From CAINVV01 sp963663675 (GTDB lineage Bacteria > Bacteroidota > Bacteroidia > Bacteroidales > Prolixibacteraceae), in NCBI GenBank assembly GCA_963663675.1, contig OY760498.1:3906001-3970000 (forward strand): DNA of 64,000 nt, in the 5' to 3' direction. Shown in pieces: positions 44,761 to 52,984 of this stretch. Positions within the stretch are counted from its first letter, which is position 1; every line of letters begins with the position of its first letter. The notes under the pieces are model-generated. The model was not told where the DNA came from, made no database searches, and saw nothing but the letters and a program-made list of their open reading frames with translations. A program made the translations under genes and the position numbers.

Positions 44761-46020
44761 TCAGCCATTGAACTTACGAATGGCATCCAGCATGGCAGCC
44801 AGGTTTTCAATTGGAACATTTGCCTGTATGTTGTGAACAGTAGTGAATACAAATCCTCCGTTCTTAGCGAAAATTTCGCAGTTCTGCAGGACTTGTCTGC
44901 TAACTTCATGCGGACTACCGAAAGCCAGTATCTTTTGTGTATCAACACCTCCACCCCAGAAAACAAGATCTTTTCCATATGTGTCCTTCAGGTGGTGAGG
45001 TTCCATTCCTGTTGCACTGATCTGTACCGGGTTGATGATGTCAAAACCTGCCTCAATAAATAATGGCATAAATGTCTCAACGGCACCACAAGAGTGCTTG
45101 AAGCTTTTCCAGCCTGTATATTTATGCATCCAGTCATTGATTTTTTTGTAATAAGGCAGGTACAATTCCCTGAAATCTTCAGGAGAACAAAATGTCGATA
45201 GCTGGGTTCCAAAGTCCGTCCCGCAAATGAATACCGCATCAATCCGGTTGCCAATTCTTTGATGGATTTTGGCAAAATTATTGATGGCAATTTCAGTCTG
45301 CTTTTCAAAAATTGCATGGATATAATCCGGCCTCAAAACCGTGCTCATGTACCATTCTGCAATATCCCTGATCCCACGGGGATTTCTCAGCTGCATCCCG
45401 GGCACCAATGCAATATCTCCGAGGGCAGTGCCTCCAAGGCTGGCTATTATACCTTTTCCCTTCGAATATTGGGTATTGATTGTTCTTTCCCAATAGTCGA
45501 GGGTCTCTTCTGAAACCGGTTCAAATTCCTCCACATTGTCCTCCGGATTGAGTTTGGCTTCTTCAATGGCATCCTGTCGGATGATGGCATCGAAAAAGTA
45601 CCCTGTTTTTGGCATCCTGGCATTGGGGGCAAGGGAAATATCCCCTGCAGGGTACATCAAGGTACTGCCATCCCCCTCCCTGGTGGTATTAAAATCTTCG
45701 GGGACCATAACCTCCTGTCCCCAGTTGGTGGTCCATTTTTTCCATGCACATTCACTGTTGGGAAATCCGAACATGTTATTTTTTCCATAGGCGCCAACAA
45801 CATCTATCTCCATCTTCTCAATGAGTTCCTCATCCACTTCTCCCAGCATCTGAAACGGTTCAATGACCCTTACAGGCCGTTCCTCAAGCCCCAAATAGGT
45901 CCGGAGATTTTTCACGGCAAGGCAATGAATACCAGTTACTGCAGTACCACCAAAATCAACGACTAATCGATCAGGCTGCTGGTGATTAAGCGATTTTTGA
46001 AGATTCTCCCTTGAATTCAT
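44761..46020 (-). CDS. Uroporphyrinogen decarboxylase family protein (methyltransferase-like)
   Basis: This protein of about 419 residues, counted from the MNSRENLQKSLNHQQPDR start at 46020, is of the URO-D superfamily. The N-terminal signature resembles corrinoid-dependent methyltransferases (RENLQKSLNHQQPDRLVVDF). Later segments are HSCGAVETFMPLFIEAGFD and WGGGVDTQKIL. Haem-type UroD is usually shorter and carries different N-terminal motifs, so this is more likely a methyltransferase-type or sugar-metabolism member as is common in gut-type Bacteroidota. No corrinoid protein gene is adjacent. Confidence 0.8.
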   Translation of the reverse strand: MNSRENLQKSLNHQQPDRLVVDFGGTAVTGIHCLAVKNLRTYLGLEERPVRVIEPFQMLGEVDEELIEKMEIDVVGAYGKNNMFGFPNSECAWKKWTTNWGQEVMVPEDFNTTREGDGSTLMYPAGDISLAPNARMPKTGYFFDAIIRQDAIEEAKLNPEDNVEEFEPVSEETLDYWERTINTQYSKGKGIIASLGGTALGDIALVPGMQLRNPRGIRDIAEWYMSTVLRPDYIHAIFEKQTEIAINNFAKIHQRIGNRIDAVFICGTDFGTQLSTFCSPEDFRELYLPYYKKINDWMHKYTGWKSFKHSCGAVETFMPLFIEAGFDIINPVQISATGMEPHHLKDTYGKDLVFWGGGVDTQKILAFGSPHEVSRQVLQNCEIFAKNGGFVFTTVHNIQANVPIENLAAMLDAIRKFNG

Positions 46021-46265
46021 GGTATACAGCAAATTACATTCTGACAACAGCAATATTAATCTGAGGTGTTAAGGCAGAATTTGGGTATTCCCCATCCGGT
46101 CGCCGGTACCCGGATTTCAGTAATAGTGGAACTCATACCTATCCTTATCAATACCGGATTCTGTCTTATAAATATAGGTAAAATAATTATTTGCCTTCCA
46201 GGTATTCAAAAAGAGGCCGCTCCTGCAGAACAGAAGCGGCCTCACTTATAAAAGAGTTGTTGGTT

Positions 46266-48044
46266 CTATTGTAAAATGAATTCAATCGGGACGGTATAGG
46301 CTACACTGACAGCTTGACCGCGTTGCTTTGCCGGTTTCCAGTCTGGCATCATATTCACAACGCGTAAAGATTCTGCATCCAGCAACGGATTAACGGATTT
46401 CACCACTTTGGCATCTTCCACTTTACCGGAGGTGCTGACTACAAAAGAAACGAATACTTTTCCCTGGATTTTATTTCTCCGTGCTTCAGCCGGATACTTG
46501 ATCACTTTGGCAATAAAATTCCTCAAGGCACTCGATCCCCCCGGAAATTCGGGCATTTCCTCCACTACTACAAAGACCTCTTTTTCTCCTTTCGCATTGG
46601 TTTTTGAAAGTTCACTTTTTGGGCCTGAAGTTCCGGCTGTTGCAACCTTATCTTCCTTAGCTTTGTCTTTACTTGTTATTAAAATAACGCCATTCTTCCC
46701 CTTTTCACCATAAACAGTGGTAGCAGATTCATCTTTTAACACTTGCATGGATTCAATTTGATCAGAGCTGATTTGTTCCATCTGTTTTTGAGTAATCTCC
46801 TCTCCATCAAGATAGAACAACGGGGGGTTGGCATTGTCTATATCACGTATTTTGATTTTTGAAGAAGCCGTTCGCTCAGCTGAGGGATTAGTTCCGTATG
46901 CTACAACAGTAATTTTGTCAATTTTAACGTTCCCAACTTCCATGACAATTTTCATCGGTTGAGTGTTTACCTTTTGGACAACCGTCTTAAATCCTACAAA
47001 AGAGAAGAATATTTCGCCGTCCTCCGGGATCCCCTTTAATTCGAACTTTCCCTCAGGACCGGACATAGTACCTATGGTTGAACCCCGGAGAATAACCGAT
47101 GTCCCGGGCAGGGGAGTTCCATCCGCTTTGAATACCCGGCCTTTAACATTGACGGTTTTCGCTTCAGGCAGCAGGGTGCTGATATCAGTTCCGTATTGAT
47201 ATTCAGGAACTGCAAATGCATAGAAGAGCATGGCCGCCATTGGCAGGACCAGCAACATCTTTAATTTTCTGAAAGGAGAATTTATTTTCTTTTTCATCAT
47301 TGTAAATCGTTTTTTGTTGAGTGAATAACTGAATGAATTGGTGAAACTGAAGACAGGTTCTCCCAATAACTGGTTAAGCAATGCTGCCTGGTATATCGCA
47401 GGATCGGCTGTACTTTGCAAGGCACTCTCATCAGCCAGGTATTCATGGTTCTGGCGTATGAGACGGGCATAAATCCATGCAACCGGGTTAAACCACTGCA
47501 CAATACAGATCAGTTCGACAAGCAGCAGATCAAACCAGTGTCGTTGCTGAATATGCTCCCGCTCATGATGTATGATCTCTTCCATTTCGATGGGTGCAAT
47601 TGAAGGATTGACAAAAACGAAAGAGAAAAATGAAAATGAGGATGCAAAGTCAGGGGTCCGGACCAGTTTTACCTCTCCTGTCCTTTCATAACCGGCCTTG
47701 CGCAGTTTCAGGATGATTTTCCCGGTTTGCAGGAGCATTCGCATCACAACAGCAGAGATACCGGCAACATAAATCCAAAAGAGGTATGGAAATGAAGGTT
47801 CTTCCGGAAGGATTGTACCCCGGGACAACACGCCAACTGAAGTTGCGGTGGTTGTAACCGAAGGCAGAATTACAGTATAATGGAAGGCATAAAAAGGGAA
47901 AAGCAACGAAGCGACAATTCCTGCCAGCAGGTAGTACCTGTTCAGCCTGAAATAACGTTCATTTCTGAGAACCAACAGGTAAATAACTGCGAAACTGGTT
48001 AGCCAGGCAGCTGATCTCAATAAAAACAGGCCTATTGTTTCCAT
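46266..48044 (-). CDS. BlaR1-like M56 metallopeptidase fused to regulatory, plug-like and TonB C-terminal domains
   Basis: This 592-residue membrane protein starts with about four helices and an M56 zinc-peptidase motif HHEREHIQQRHW, with HEREH at residues 160-164. A further helix lies near residue 260 (LLVLPMAAMLFYAF). A carboxypeptidase regulatory-like domain follows at about 300-375. A TonB-receptor plug-like segment lies at about 395-465 (PLFYLDGEEI, ending GEKGKNGVILITS). A TonB C-terminal domain covers about 500-592 (YPAEARRNKIQGKVFVSF). By analogy to BlaR1 the peptidase senses an envelope signal and leads to cleavage of the neighbouring BlaI repressor. The gene begins directly at the end of the blaI gene. 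Confidence 0.88.
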   Translation of the reverse strand: METIGLFLLRSAAWLTSFAVIYLLVLRNERYFRLNRYYLLAGIVASLLFPFYAFHYTVILPSVTTTATSVGVLSRGTILPEEPSFPYLFWIYVAGISAVVMRMLLQTGKIILKLRKAGYERTGEVKLVRTPDFASSFSFFSFVFVNPSIAPIEMEEIIHHEREHIQQRHWFDLLLVELICIVQWFNPVAWIYARLIRQNHEYLADESALQSTADPAIYQAALLNQLLGEPVFSFTNSFSYSLNKKRFTMMKKKINSPFRKLKMLLVLPMAAMLFYAFAVPEYQYGTDISTLLPEAKTVNVKGRVFKADGTPLPGTSVILRGSTIGTMSGPEGKFELKGIPEDGEIFFSFVGFKTVVQKVNTQPMKIVMEVGNVKIDKITVVAYGTNPSAERTASSKIKIRDIDNANPPLFYLDGEEITQKQMEQISSDQIESMQVLKDESATTVYGEKGKNGVILITSKDKAKEDKVATAGTSGPKSELSKTNAKGEKEVFVVVEEMPEFPGGSSALRNFIAKVIKYPAEARRNKIQGKVFVSFVVSTSGKVEDAKVVKSVNPLLDAESLRVVNMMPDWKPAKQRGQAVSVAYTVPIEFILQ

Positions 48045-48422
48045 TTATTCAGTTTTATTTCGTTTAGCTAATTCCTTCTTTGTCTCTTCCATCAAAAGCT
48101 CCAGATCCCGGATAGACAAATCATTCTCTTTGGCAAAAAAGGAGGCCATGGTTGGAAAAGAATCGTTGAAGTAATTCTTCATCAATCCTATCAGCTGCTT
48201 GCCTGAATACTCCTTCTTTTGTACCAGGGGATAATAGACAAACACTTTGCCATAGTCTTTGTGCCCGACAAATCCCTTCTTTTCCAGGATCCTGACGACA
48301 GTAGATACTGTGTTGCGCGCTGGTTTTGGCTCTTCGAACCGGTCGAGGATATCCTTGACAAGTCCTTCACCAAGATCCCACAATATCTGCATCACCTGCT
48401 CTTCTGATTTTGTTAATTGCAT
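48045..48422 (-). CDS. BlaI/MecI-family transcriptional repressor
   Basis: This winged-helix repressor of about 125 residues starts at MQLTKSEEQVMQILWDLG (48422). The HTH region (TVSTVVRILEKKGFVGHKDYGKVFVY) is typical of BlaI/MecI/CopY. The last 60 residues form the dimerisation helices. Repressors of this family are destroyed by the partner M56 protease, encoded immediately downstream. Two ACTA-N6-TAGT dyads lie 41-94 bases upstream and are probable operators for autoregulation. A longer frame to 48464 would overlap the proximal dyad and is less likely. Confidence 0.92.
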   Translation of the reverse strand: MQLTKSEEQVMQILWDLGEGLVKDILDRFEEPKPARNTVSTVVRILEKKGFVGHKDYGKVFVYYPLVQKKEYSGKQLIGLMKNYFNDSFPTMASFFAKENDLSIRDLELLMEETKKELAKRNKTE

Positions 48423-48462
48423 AATCGCTGTTTTATTAATCAATCCTTCAATACAAATATAC

Positions 48463-48518
48463 AACTATATTTTTAGTCACAAAACTATTTTAATATTATT
48501 TAACTATATTTTTAGTCA
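48463..48518. promoter_or_regulatory. Pair of operator-like dyads for the BlaI-type repressor
   Basis: The 17-base sequence AACTATATTTTTAGTCA occurs exactly twice, at 48463-48479 and 48502-48518. Each copy contains the dyad ACTA-N6-TAGT. The 39-base spacing and the position just upstream of the repressor gene suit paired operators. Confidence 0.65.
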
Positions 48519-48625
48519 ATGATAATGTATATTTTGTAAACCATTGTTTGTTAGAGTCTTCGTGGCTACTATTTTGTCACAAAAACACCAGGATTCACAA
48601 AGAAAAATGAGCTGACTAAATTAAT

Positions 48626-49396
48626 TTACAATCTTGGTATGGTCATTCCTCCGTCTACCGTTACCACTTGCCCGGTTGAGTAGGGCATGCTTCCCGCAGC
48701 CATCGCAGCGGCCACCTTTCCAACATCTTCAGGGGTTCCCCATCTTTGCTGGATGGCCAGGCCATTCTGAAACATGCGGTCATATTTCTCCCGGACGCCT
48801 GAAGTCATATCCGTACGGATAACTCCGGGCTGAATTTCATACACAGGAATATCGAATTCGCCCAGACGGGAAGCCCATAACCGGGTTGCCATCGCAATAC
48901 CGGCCTTCGAGATGCAGTATTCTCCCCGGTTCACCGAGGCAATTGTTGCTGAGACTGAAGAGACATTGATGATGCAGAAAAATTCTTCATGAAGTATTTT
49001 CTTTGTCTCAATCATTTTATTGGCCAGAAGCTGTGTCAGAAAATAAGGTCCCCGGAGGTTAACATTCATGACATATTCATAACTTTCTTCTGTAGCCTCA
49101 AGAATATCCATTCTTTCAGGCGGAGCAATCCCTGCATTGTTGACCAATATATTAACCTTGCCAAACCTTTTATAAACAGCCTCAGTCAAACTGATCCGAT
49201 CCTCCTTTTTAGACACATCACCTTGAAAATAAGCGATATCTGCTCCGGCTTTCCTCAAATCTTCCAAGACAAAGCTTACTTCAGCCTCATTCCGCTGACC
49301 ATTCAGAGCCAGGTCAAATCCGGCTTTAGCCAGTTCAATGGCAATTCCCAGTCCAATACCCCTGGTTCCCCCGGTTATCAATGCTACATTTCTCAT
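48626..49396 (-). CDS. Short-chain dehydrogenase/reductase, 3-ketoacyl-reductase type
   Basis: This protein of about 256 residues is an SDR from MRNVALITGGTRGIGLG at 49396. The NAD(P) motif is TGGTRGIG. The catalytic Ser is in NVSSVSA, and Tyr/Lys are in YCISKAG. A further pattern is PGVIRTDMT. SDR proteins of this length in sugar operons oxidise or reduce a keto-sugar. The frame extends upstream to 49429, but that part is encoded by TCGAAAA repeats. It is the last gene of the operon starting with the MFS transporter. Confidence 0.9.
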   Translation of the reverse strand: MRNVALITGGTRGIGLGIAIELAKAGFDLALNGQRNEAEVSFVLEDLRKAGADIAYFQGDVSKKEDRISLTEAVYKRFGKVNILVNNAGIAPPERMDILEATEESYEYVMNVNLRGPYFLTQLLANKMIETKKILHEEFFCIINVSSVSATIASVNRGEYCISKAGIAMATRLWASRLGEFDIPVYEIQPGVIRTDMTSGVREKYDRMFQNGLAIQQRWGTPEDVGKVAAAMAAGSMPYSTGQVVTVDGGMTIPRL

Positions 49397-49418
49397 TTTG
49401 GATTTTCGATTTTCGATT
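49397..49418. repeat. TCGAAAA heptamer repeat before the SDR gene
   Basis: On the minus strand two TCGAAAA units and one TCCAAAA unit abut the SDR start codon. A related tract (ATTCGAAAATTCAAATTCG) lies at 55112-55137. Confidence 0.5.
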
Positions 49419-49470
49419 AGCACTCGCATACTTCATAGCCTTTCCCGATTGCAATGCATATCGGGTTCAC

Positions 49471-49554
49471 ATATCTTATATTTTATATCTCATGTCTCAT
49501 ATCTCATATCTCATGTCTCATGTCTCATATCTTATATCTTATATCTTATATCTC
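49471..49554. repeat. Degenerate heptamer array (GAYATRA), about 12 units
   Basis: On the minus strand units GATATAA, GATATGA and GACATGA follow one another with period 7 from about 49554 to 49471. The stop codon of the Gfo/Idh-type gene at 49539 lies inside the array. A shorter, more degenerate version of the same heptamer lies after hutI at 15603-15664. Confidence 0.75.
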
Positions 49555-50708
49555 AACTCCGGTATCTCCACCCAGCTTTTCTTTGCCCAGCTTTCCAGCC
49601 CTTTTTCAGCCAGTTGCACACCCTTTGCTCCTTCCAGCAGAGTCCATTGGAACGGTTCATTCTTCACAACATGTTTCAGGAAAAGCTCCCATTCCGCCTT
49701 GAAGGCATTGTCAAAATACTCCTGTTCAGGAACTTTCGACCATCCCTCATAAAAATTAATTGGACTGGGAATGTCCGGATTCCAGACAGGCTTGGGAGTG
49801 TTCCCGTAATGTTGGGTCCAGCATTCCCGAAGGCCTGCAACGGCAGAACCTTTTGTACCATCCACATGCAAGGTAAGAAGGTCGTCCCTTCTGACCCTTG
49901 TAACCCAGGAAGAGTTGAAATGTGCAATTATTCCGCCTTCCAGCTCAAATGTTGCATATGCCGCATCGTCGGCTGTACATTTATAGGTTTTGCCCTGTTC
50001 ATCTACCCTTTCAGGAATATGTGTTGCTCCCAGGCAAAAGACTCCCTTGACCGGGCCAAACAGGTTATCAAGGACATACCGCCAGTGGCAAAGCATATCA
50101 ATTATTATTCCGCCATCATCCTCTTTTCGGTAATTCCAGCTTGGGCGTTGAGCGGGCACACTGAATCCTTCAAAAACCCAGTATCCGAATTCCCCTCTCA
50201 CCGATAGAATCTTTCCAAAGAAATCGTTTTCCATCAAACGTTTAAGTTTCCTTATTCCGGGCAGAAACAGCTTATCCTGAACTACGCCATGTTTGACACC
50301 TTCTTCCTCACACACCTCGTAAAGTTCAAGGGCCATGACAGTATCAGCTGCAACAGGTTTTTCACAATAAACGTGTTTCCCGGCCCTTGCAGCCTTCTTG
50401 ACAGCATCTGCACGGCGTCCTGTTGTCTGGGCATCAAAATAAATCTGGTAGAACGGGTCTTTCAGCAATTCATCCAGGTTAGTGGTCCATTTATCCAGGC
50501 CTGCCATTTCTGCAAGCTTTTTAAGTTTGACAGGATCCCGCCCGACCAAAACAGGATCAGGCATAATATACTCGGAAGGTCCGCACTTCACACCTCCCTG
50601 CCGGATAATTTCGACGATGGAGCGCATCAGATGCTGATTGGTACCCATCCGCCCTGTAACACCGTTCATGATGATCCCTATCCTGTGAACAGTTAAATTT
50701 TCACTCAT
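49539..50708 (-). CDS. Gfo/Idh/MocA family oxidoreductase
   Basis: This 389-residue NAD(P)-dependent oxidoreductase has an N-terminal Rossmann domain (IGIIMNGVTGRMGTNQHL; the EKPVAADTVMALELYE loop with the family's EKP motif near residue 115). Its C-terminal domain (around GEFGYWVFEGFSVPAQRPSWNY) binds substrate. It acts on sugars or cyclitols; the substrate is unknown. The last residues (LRYKI) are encoded by the heptamer array. It belongs to the operon with a GH88-like hydrolase and a sugar isomerase. Confidence 0.88.
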   Translation of the reverse strand: MSENLTVHRIGIIMNGVTGRMGTNQHLMRSIVEIIRQGGVKCGPSEYIMPDPVLVGRDPVKLKKLAEMAGLDKWTTNLDELLKDPFYQIYFDAQTTGRRADAVKKAARAGKHVYCEKPVAADTVMALELYEVCEEEGVKHGVVQDKLFLPGIRKLKRLMENDFFGKILSVRGEFGYWVFEGFSVPAQRPSWNYRKEDDGGIIIDMLCHWRYVLDNLFGPVKGVFCLGATHIPERVDEQGKTYKCTADDAAYATFELEGGIIAHFNSSWVTRVRRDDLLTLHVDGTKGSAVAGLRECWTQHYGNTPKPVWNPDIPSPINFYEGWSKVPEQEYFDNAFKAEWELFLKHVVKNEPFQWTLLEGAKGVQLAEKGLESWAKKSWVEIPELRYKI

Positions 50709-50711
50709 AAT

Positions 50712-51542
50712 TTATGTTTTTGTCAGATATGCATTTTTTATTTTACCGAGATAGGCTTTCTGATCGGTCGCCCAGTATTTGTCAGAAAAAACCTCAACTT
50801 CATGATAGCCTTTAAAACCAGTCTCTTCAACCCAGGATCTGATCTGCGGGACGTTAATGCAACCATCTCCCATCAGTCCCCTGTCGTTTAGAAAATCTGT
50901 CGTCGGGAGTTTCCAATCGCAAATGTGAAATGCAAAAAGTCTTTTTTGCAAGCCACAGCGATGAATTTCACCTTTTAATTCCGGATCCCACCAAAGATGA
51001 TAAACATCCACGGCAACACCAACCATCTCTGAATTAATCATTTCCGTCATATCATTTGCCTGCCGGATGGTATTGATTGCCGAACGGTCCCCGGCATACA
51101 TGGGGTGAAGGGGTTCAATGGCAAGTCTCACCCCGGCACTCTGTGCCGCCGGAAGTATTTTGGTGATACCCTCGGCAATCTGTTCCCTGGATTTTTCGAG
51201 TGGCTGACCCCCATCGGCGCCACAAACCAGGACAATCATAGGTGCTCCGATGGATGCTGCCTGTTCGATGGCCCAAAGATTATCATCTATCGAGTCCAAT
51301 CGTTTTTGCGGGTTGGTGGATGGGAAAAACCCTCCGCGTGCCAGTGAAACAACTTTCATATTAAAATCATTCAGTAAGTTACTGACATCTTTCAAGTTCC
51401 TGCTATCCAGAACATTCCTCCAGACCGTTATTCCCTTTATACCCTCATCGGAATAATTCAGAACACACTCTTCAATGCTCCAGGGTCTGGTGGTCATTGT
51501 GTGCACACAAAGTCTTGACAAATCTTTTATAGAAGAAACCAT
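50712..51542 (-). CDS. Sugar phosphate isomerase/epimerase family protein (TIM barrel)
   Basis: This protein of about 276 residues is of the AP-endonuclease-2-like/xylose-isomerase-like family. Metal-ligand candidates are in LAIEPLHPMYAGDR (Glu), VAVDVYHLWWDP (Asp, His) and YHEVEVFSD (Glu). The last 60 residues close the barrel. I use the ATG at 51542 because it lies two bases after the stop of the GH88-like gene. A longer frame to 51638 overlaps that gene. It interconverts keto and epimeric sugars; the exact substrate is not clear. Confidence 0.88.
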   Translation of the reverse strand: MVSSIKDLSRLCVHTMTTRPWSIEECVLNYSDEGIKGITVWRNVLDSRNLKDVSNLLNDFNMKVVSLARGGFFPSTNPQKRLDSIDDNLWAIEQAASIGAPMIVLVCGADGGQPLEKSREQIAEGITKILPAAQSAGVRLAIEPLHPMYAGDRSAINTIRQANDMTEMINSEMVGVAVDVYHLWWDPELKGEIHRCGLQKRLFAFHICDWKLPTTDFLNDRGLMGDGCINVPQIRSWVEETGFKGYHEVEVFSDKYWATDQKAYLGKIKNAYLTKT

Positions 51543-51544
51543 CT

Positions 51545-52924
51545 CTAGATTAATCGGTTGAAAAATGTATAATATGATTCCCCGGAAATGATCCGGGACA
51601 AATACAACGCAGTCTCCCGCATATGATAATCTCCCCACATACTTGACTCATTGCACGGAATTTTGTAACCTTCAGGGACAAAATCCCAGCCATTTGGCCG
51701 GTGATACACTGAATGGAGCAAAATCCCATGGTGCTTTTGATCGACAGACAAATAGGGTGTTTCCAGCAATCTTGATGCCACAGTCAATCCAGCTTGCCAG
51801 TATCGGTTGCCATCGGTTGAATTTCCATTCGAATTGAAAAAATGACCTAGCCTTAACAATCCCTGTGCTCCAATCGCTGCAGCTGAGCTGTCAACTGGTT
51901 CAAAGTCATTGAAAGGATCGGCAGTATTGTTCAAATAATTACCTAAATACACAAGTCCGGGAGCACCGGTGTCCCAGTAAGGAATGCCGTCAAGGGCAGA
52001 GTTGGTTATGAAAAAATCACAAGTCGCCTTTGCACCTCTTTCCAGAACATGCATCACCCTTTCTTTTTGAACTGCATCGCCGAATTCACTTTCAGGAAGT
52101 TCTTTTAGAAACTCCAGTTCCTCTGTAAATCCAAGCATGGCCCAGGCCAGTCCACGAGTCCAGGTTGTAAATCCGCTGTATCCCTGCTGAGAATTTGGAC
52201 AGCGGTAGTTTCCGTCGTTGGTATTAAACACGGACTCATGGGCCGTTCGTCCCCACACATCGTAACTGTCCCGACCCTCTCCATAATACACTGAATATCT
52301 GGCAGTAGAAAGTAAATGATCAATCCCCCGCTGAAACAAAGAGATACGGACATCATTTTCTCCTGGCAGGTAATGCCCAAGCCTGTCAGCCAGCATTAAT
52401 ATCCTGCACGAACGGATCGTATCGACAAAAAGAGAGTGCGGTCCGTTGAATGAATAGATAAACCCTCCGTCATTTGTTTTACTCCAGCGGTTTGCCTGTA
52501 CTGCACCCGAAGCTTTTATTGCCAATTCATAAAAATTCTTTTCCCACTCATTGTGAGGCACTTTACCCTCCATCATGAGACGATGCAGATTTCCGTAAGT
52601 GCTGATGTTATTGAATCCGTGATCATGGACTCCGATGTGACTTATGTGAGGAGCCATTGAATGAAGGGTATTCCGGCGACCCATCTCCAAAAAGGATTCA
52701 TCTCCGGTAGCATCAAACTGGAGAATAGCCGATCCAAACTGAAACCCCTGTGTCCATTCCGTCCAGCCCCTTGAAGTATACTTACCGCCGACTGTAAAAA
52801 CCGGAACACCTCCTCCTTTATCATATTCAGATTCAATTGCTGAAATCTTCTCTCCCGATAATTTCCAGAAGTGATCCAGCTTTCCCTTTAAATCAGTCGT
52901 TTTAATTTTGTAATCTATAATCAT
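51545..52924 (-). CDS. GH88-like unsaturated glucuronyl hydrolase
   Basis: This 459-residue (alpha/alpha)6-barrel hydrolase of the GH88/105 type has no signal peptide, so it is cytosolic. Supporting segments are RGWTEWTQGFQFGSAILQ, IGVHDHGFNN, FTTWTRGLAWAMLGFTEEL and EPVDSSAAAIGAQGLLR. The last is the family's conserved D-S-A-A pattern. These enzymes use an aspartate to hydrate and cleave unsaturated uronosyl residues produced by polysaccharide lyases. The adjacent MFS transporter would import the oligosaccharide. Confidence 0.88.
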   Translation of the reverse strand: MIIDYKIKTTDLKGKLDHFWKLSGEKISAIESEYDKGGGVPVFTVGGKYTSRGWTEWTQGFQFGSAILQFDATGDESFLEMGRRNTLHSMAPHISHIGVHDHGFNNISTYGNLHRLMMEGKVPHNEWEKNFYELAIKASGAVQANRWSKTNDGGFIYSFNGPHSLFVDTIRSCRILMLADRLGHYLPGENDVRISLFQRGIDHLLSTARYSVYYGEGRDSYDVWGRTAHESVFNTNDGNYRCPNSQQGYSGFTTWTRGLAWAMLGFTEELEFLKELPESEFGDAVQKERVMHVLERGAKATCDFFITNSALDGIPYWDTGAPGLVYLGNYLNNTADPFNDFEPVDSSAAAIGAQGLLRLGHFFNSNGNSTDGNRYWQAGLTVASRLLETPYLSVDQKHHGILLHSVYHRPNGWDFVPEGYKIPCNESSMWGDYHMRETALYLSRIISGESYYTFFNRLI

Positions 52925-52984
52925 ACAGAAATATATCTAATTAACTCTCCCCGTCCTTCATTTGTCGTAAAGTCGTACCGTCTC

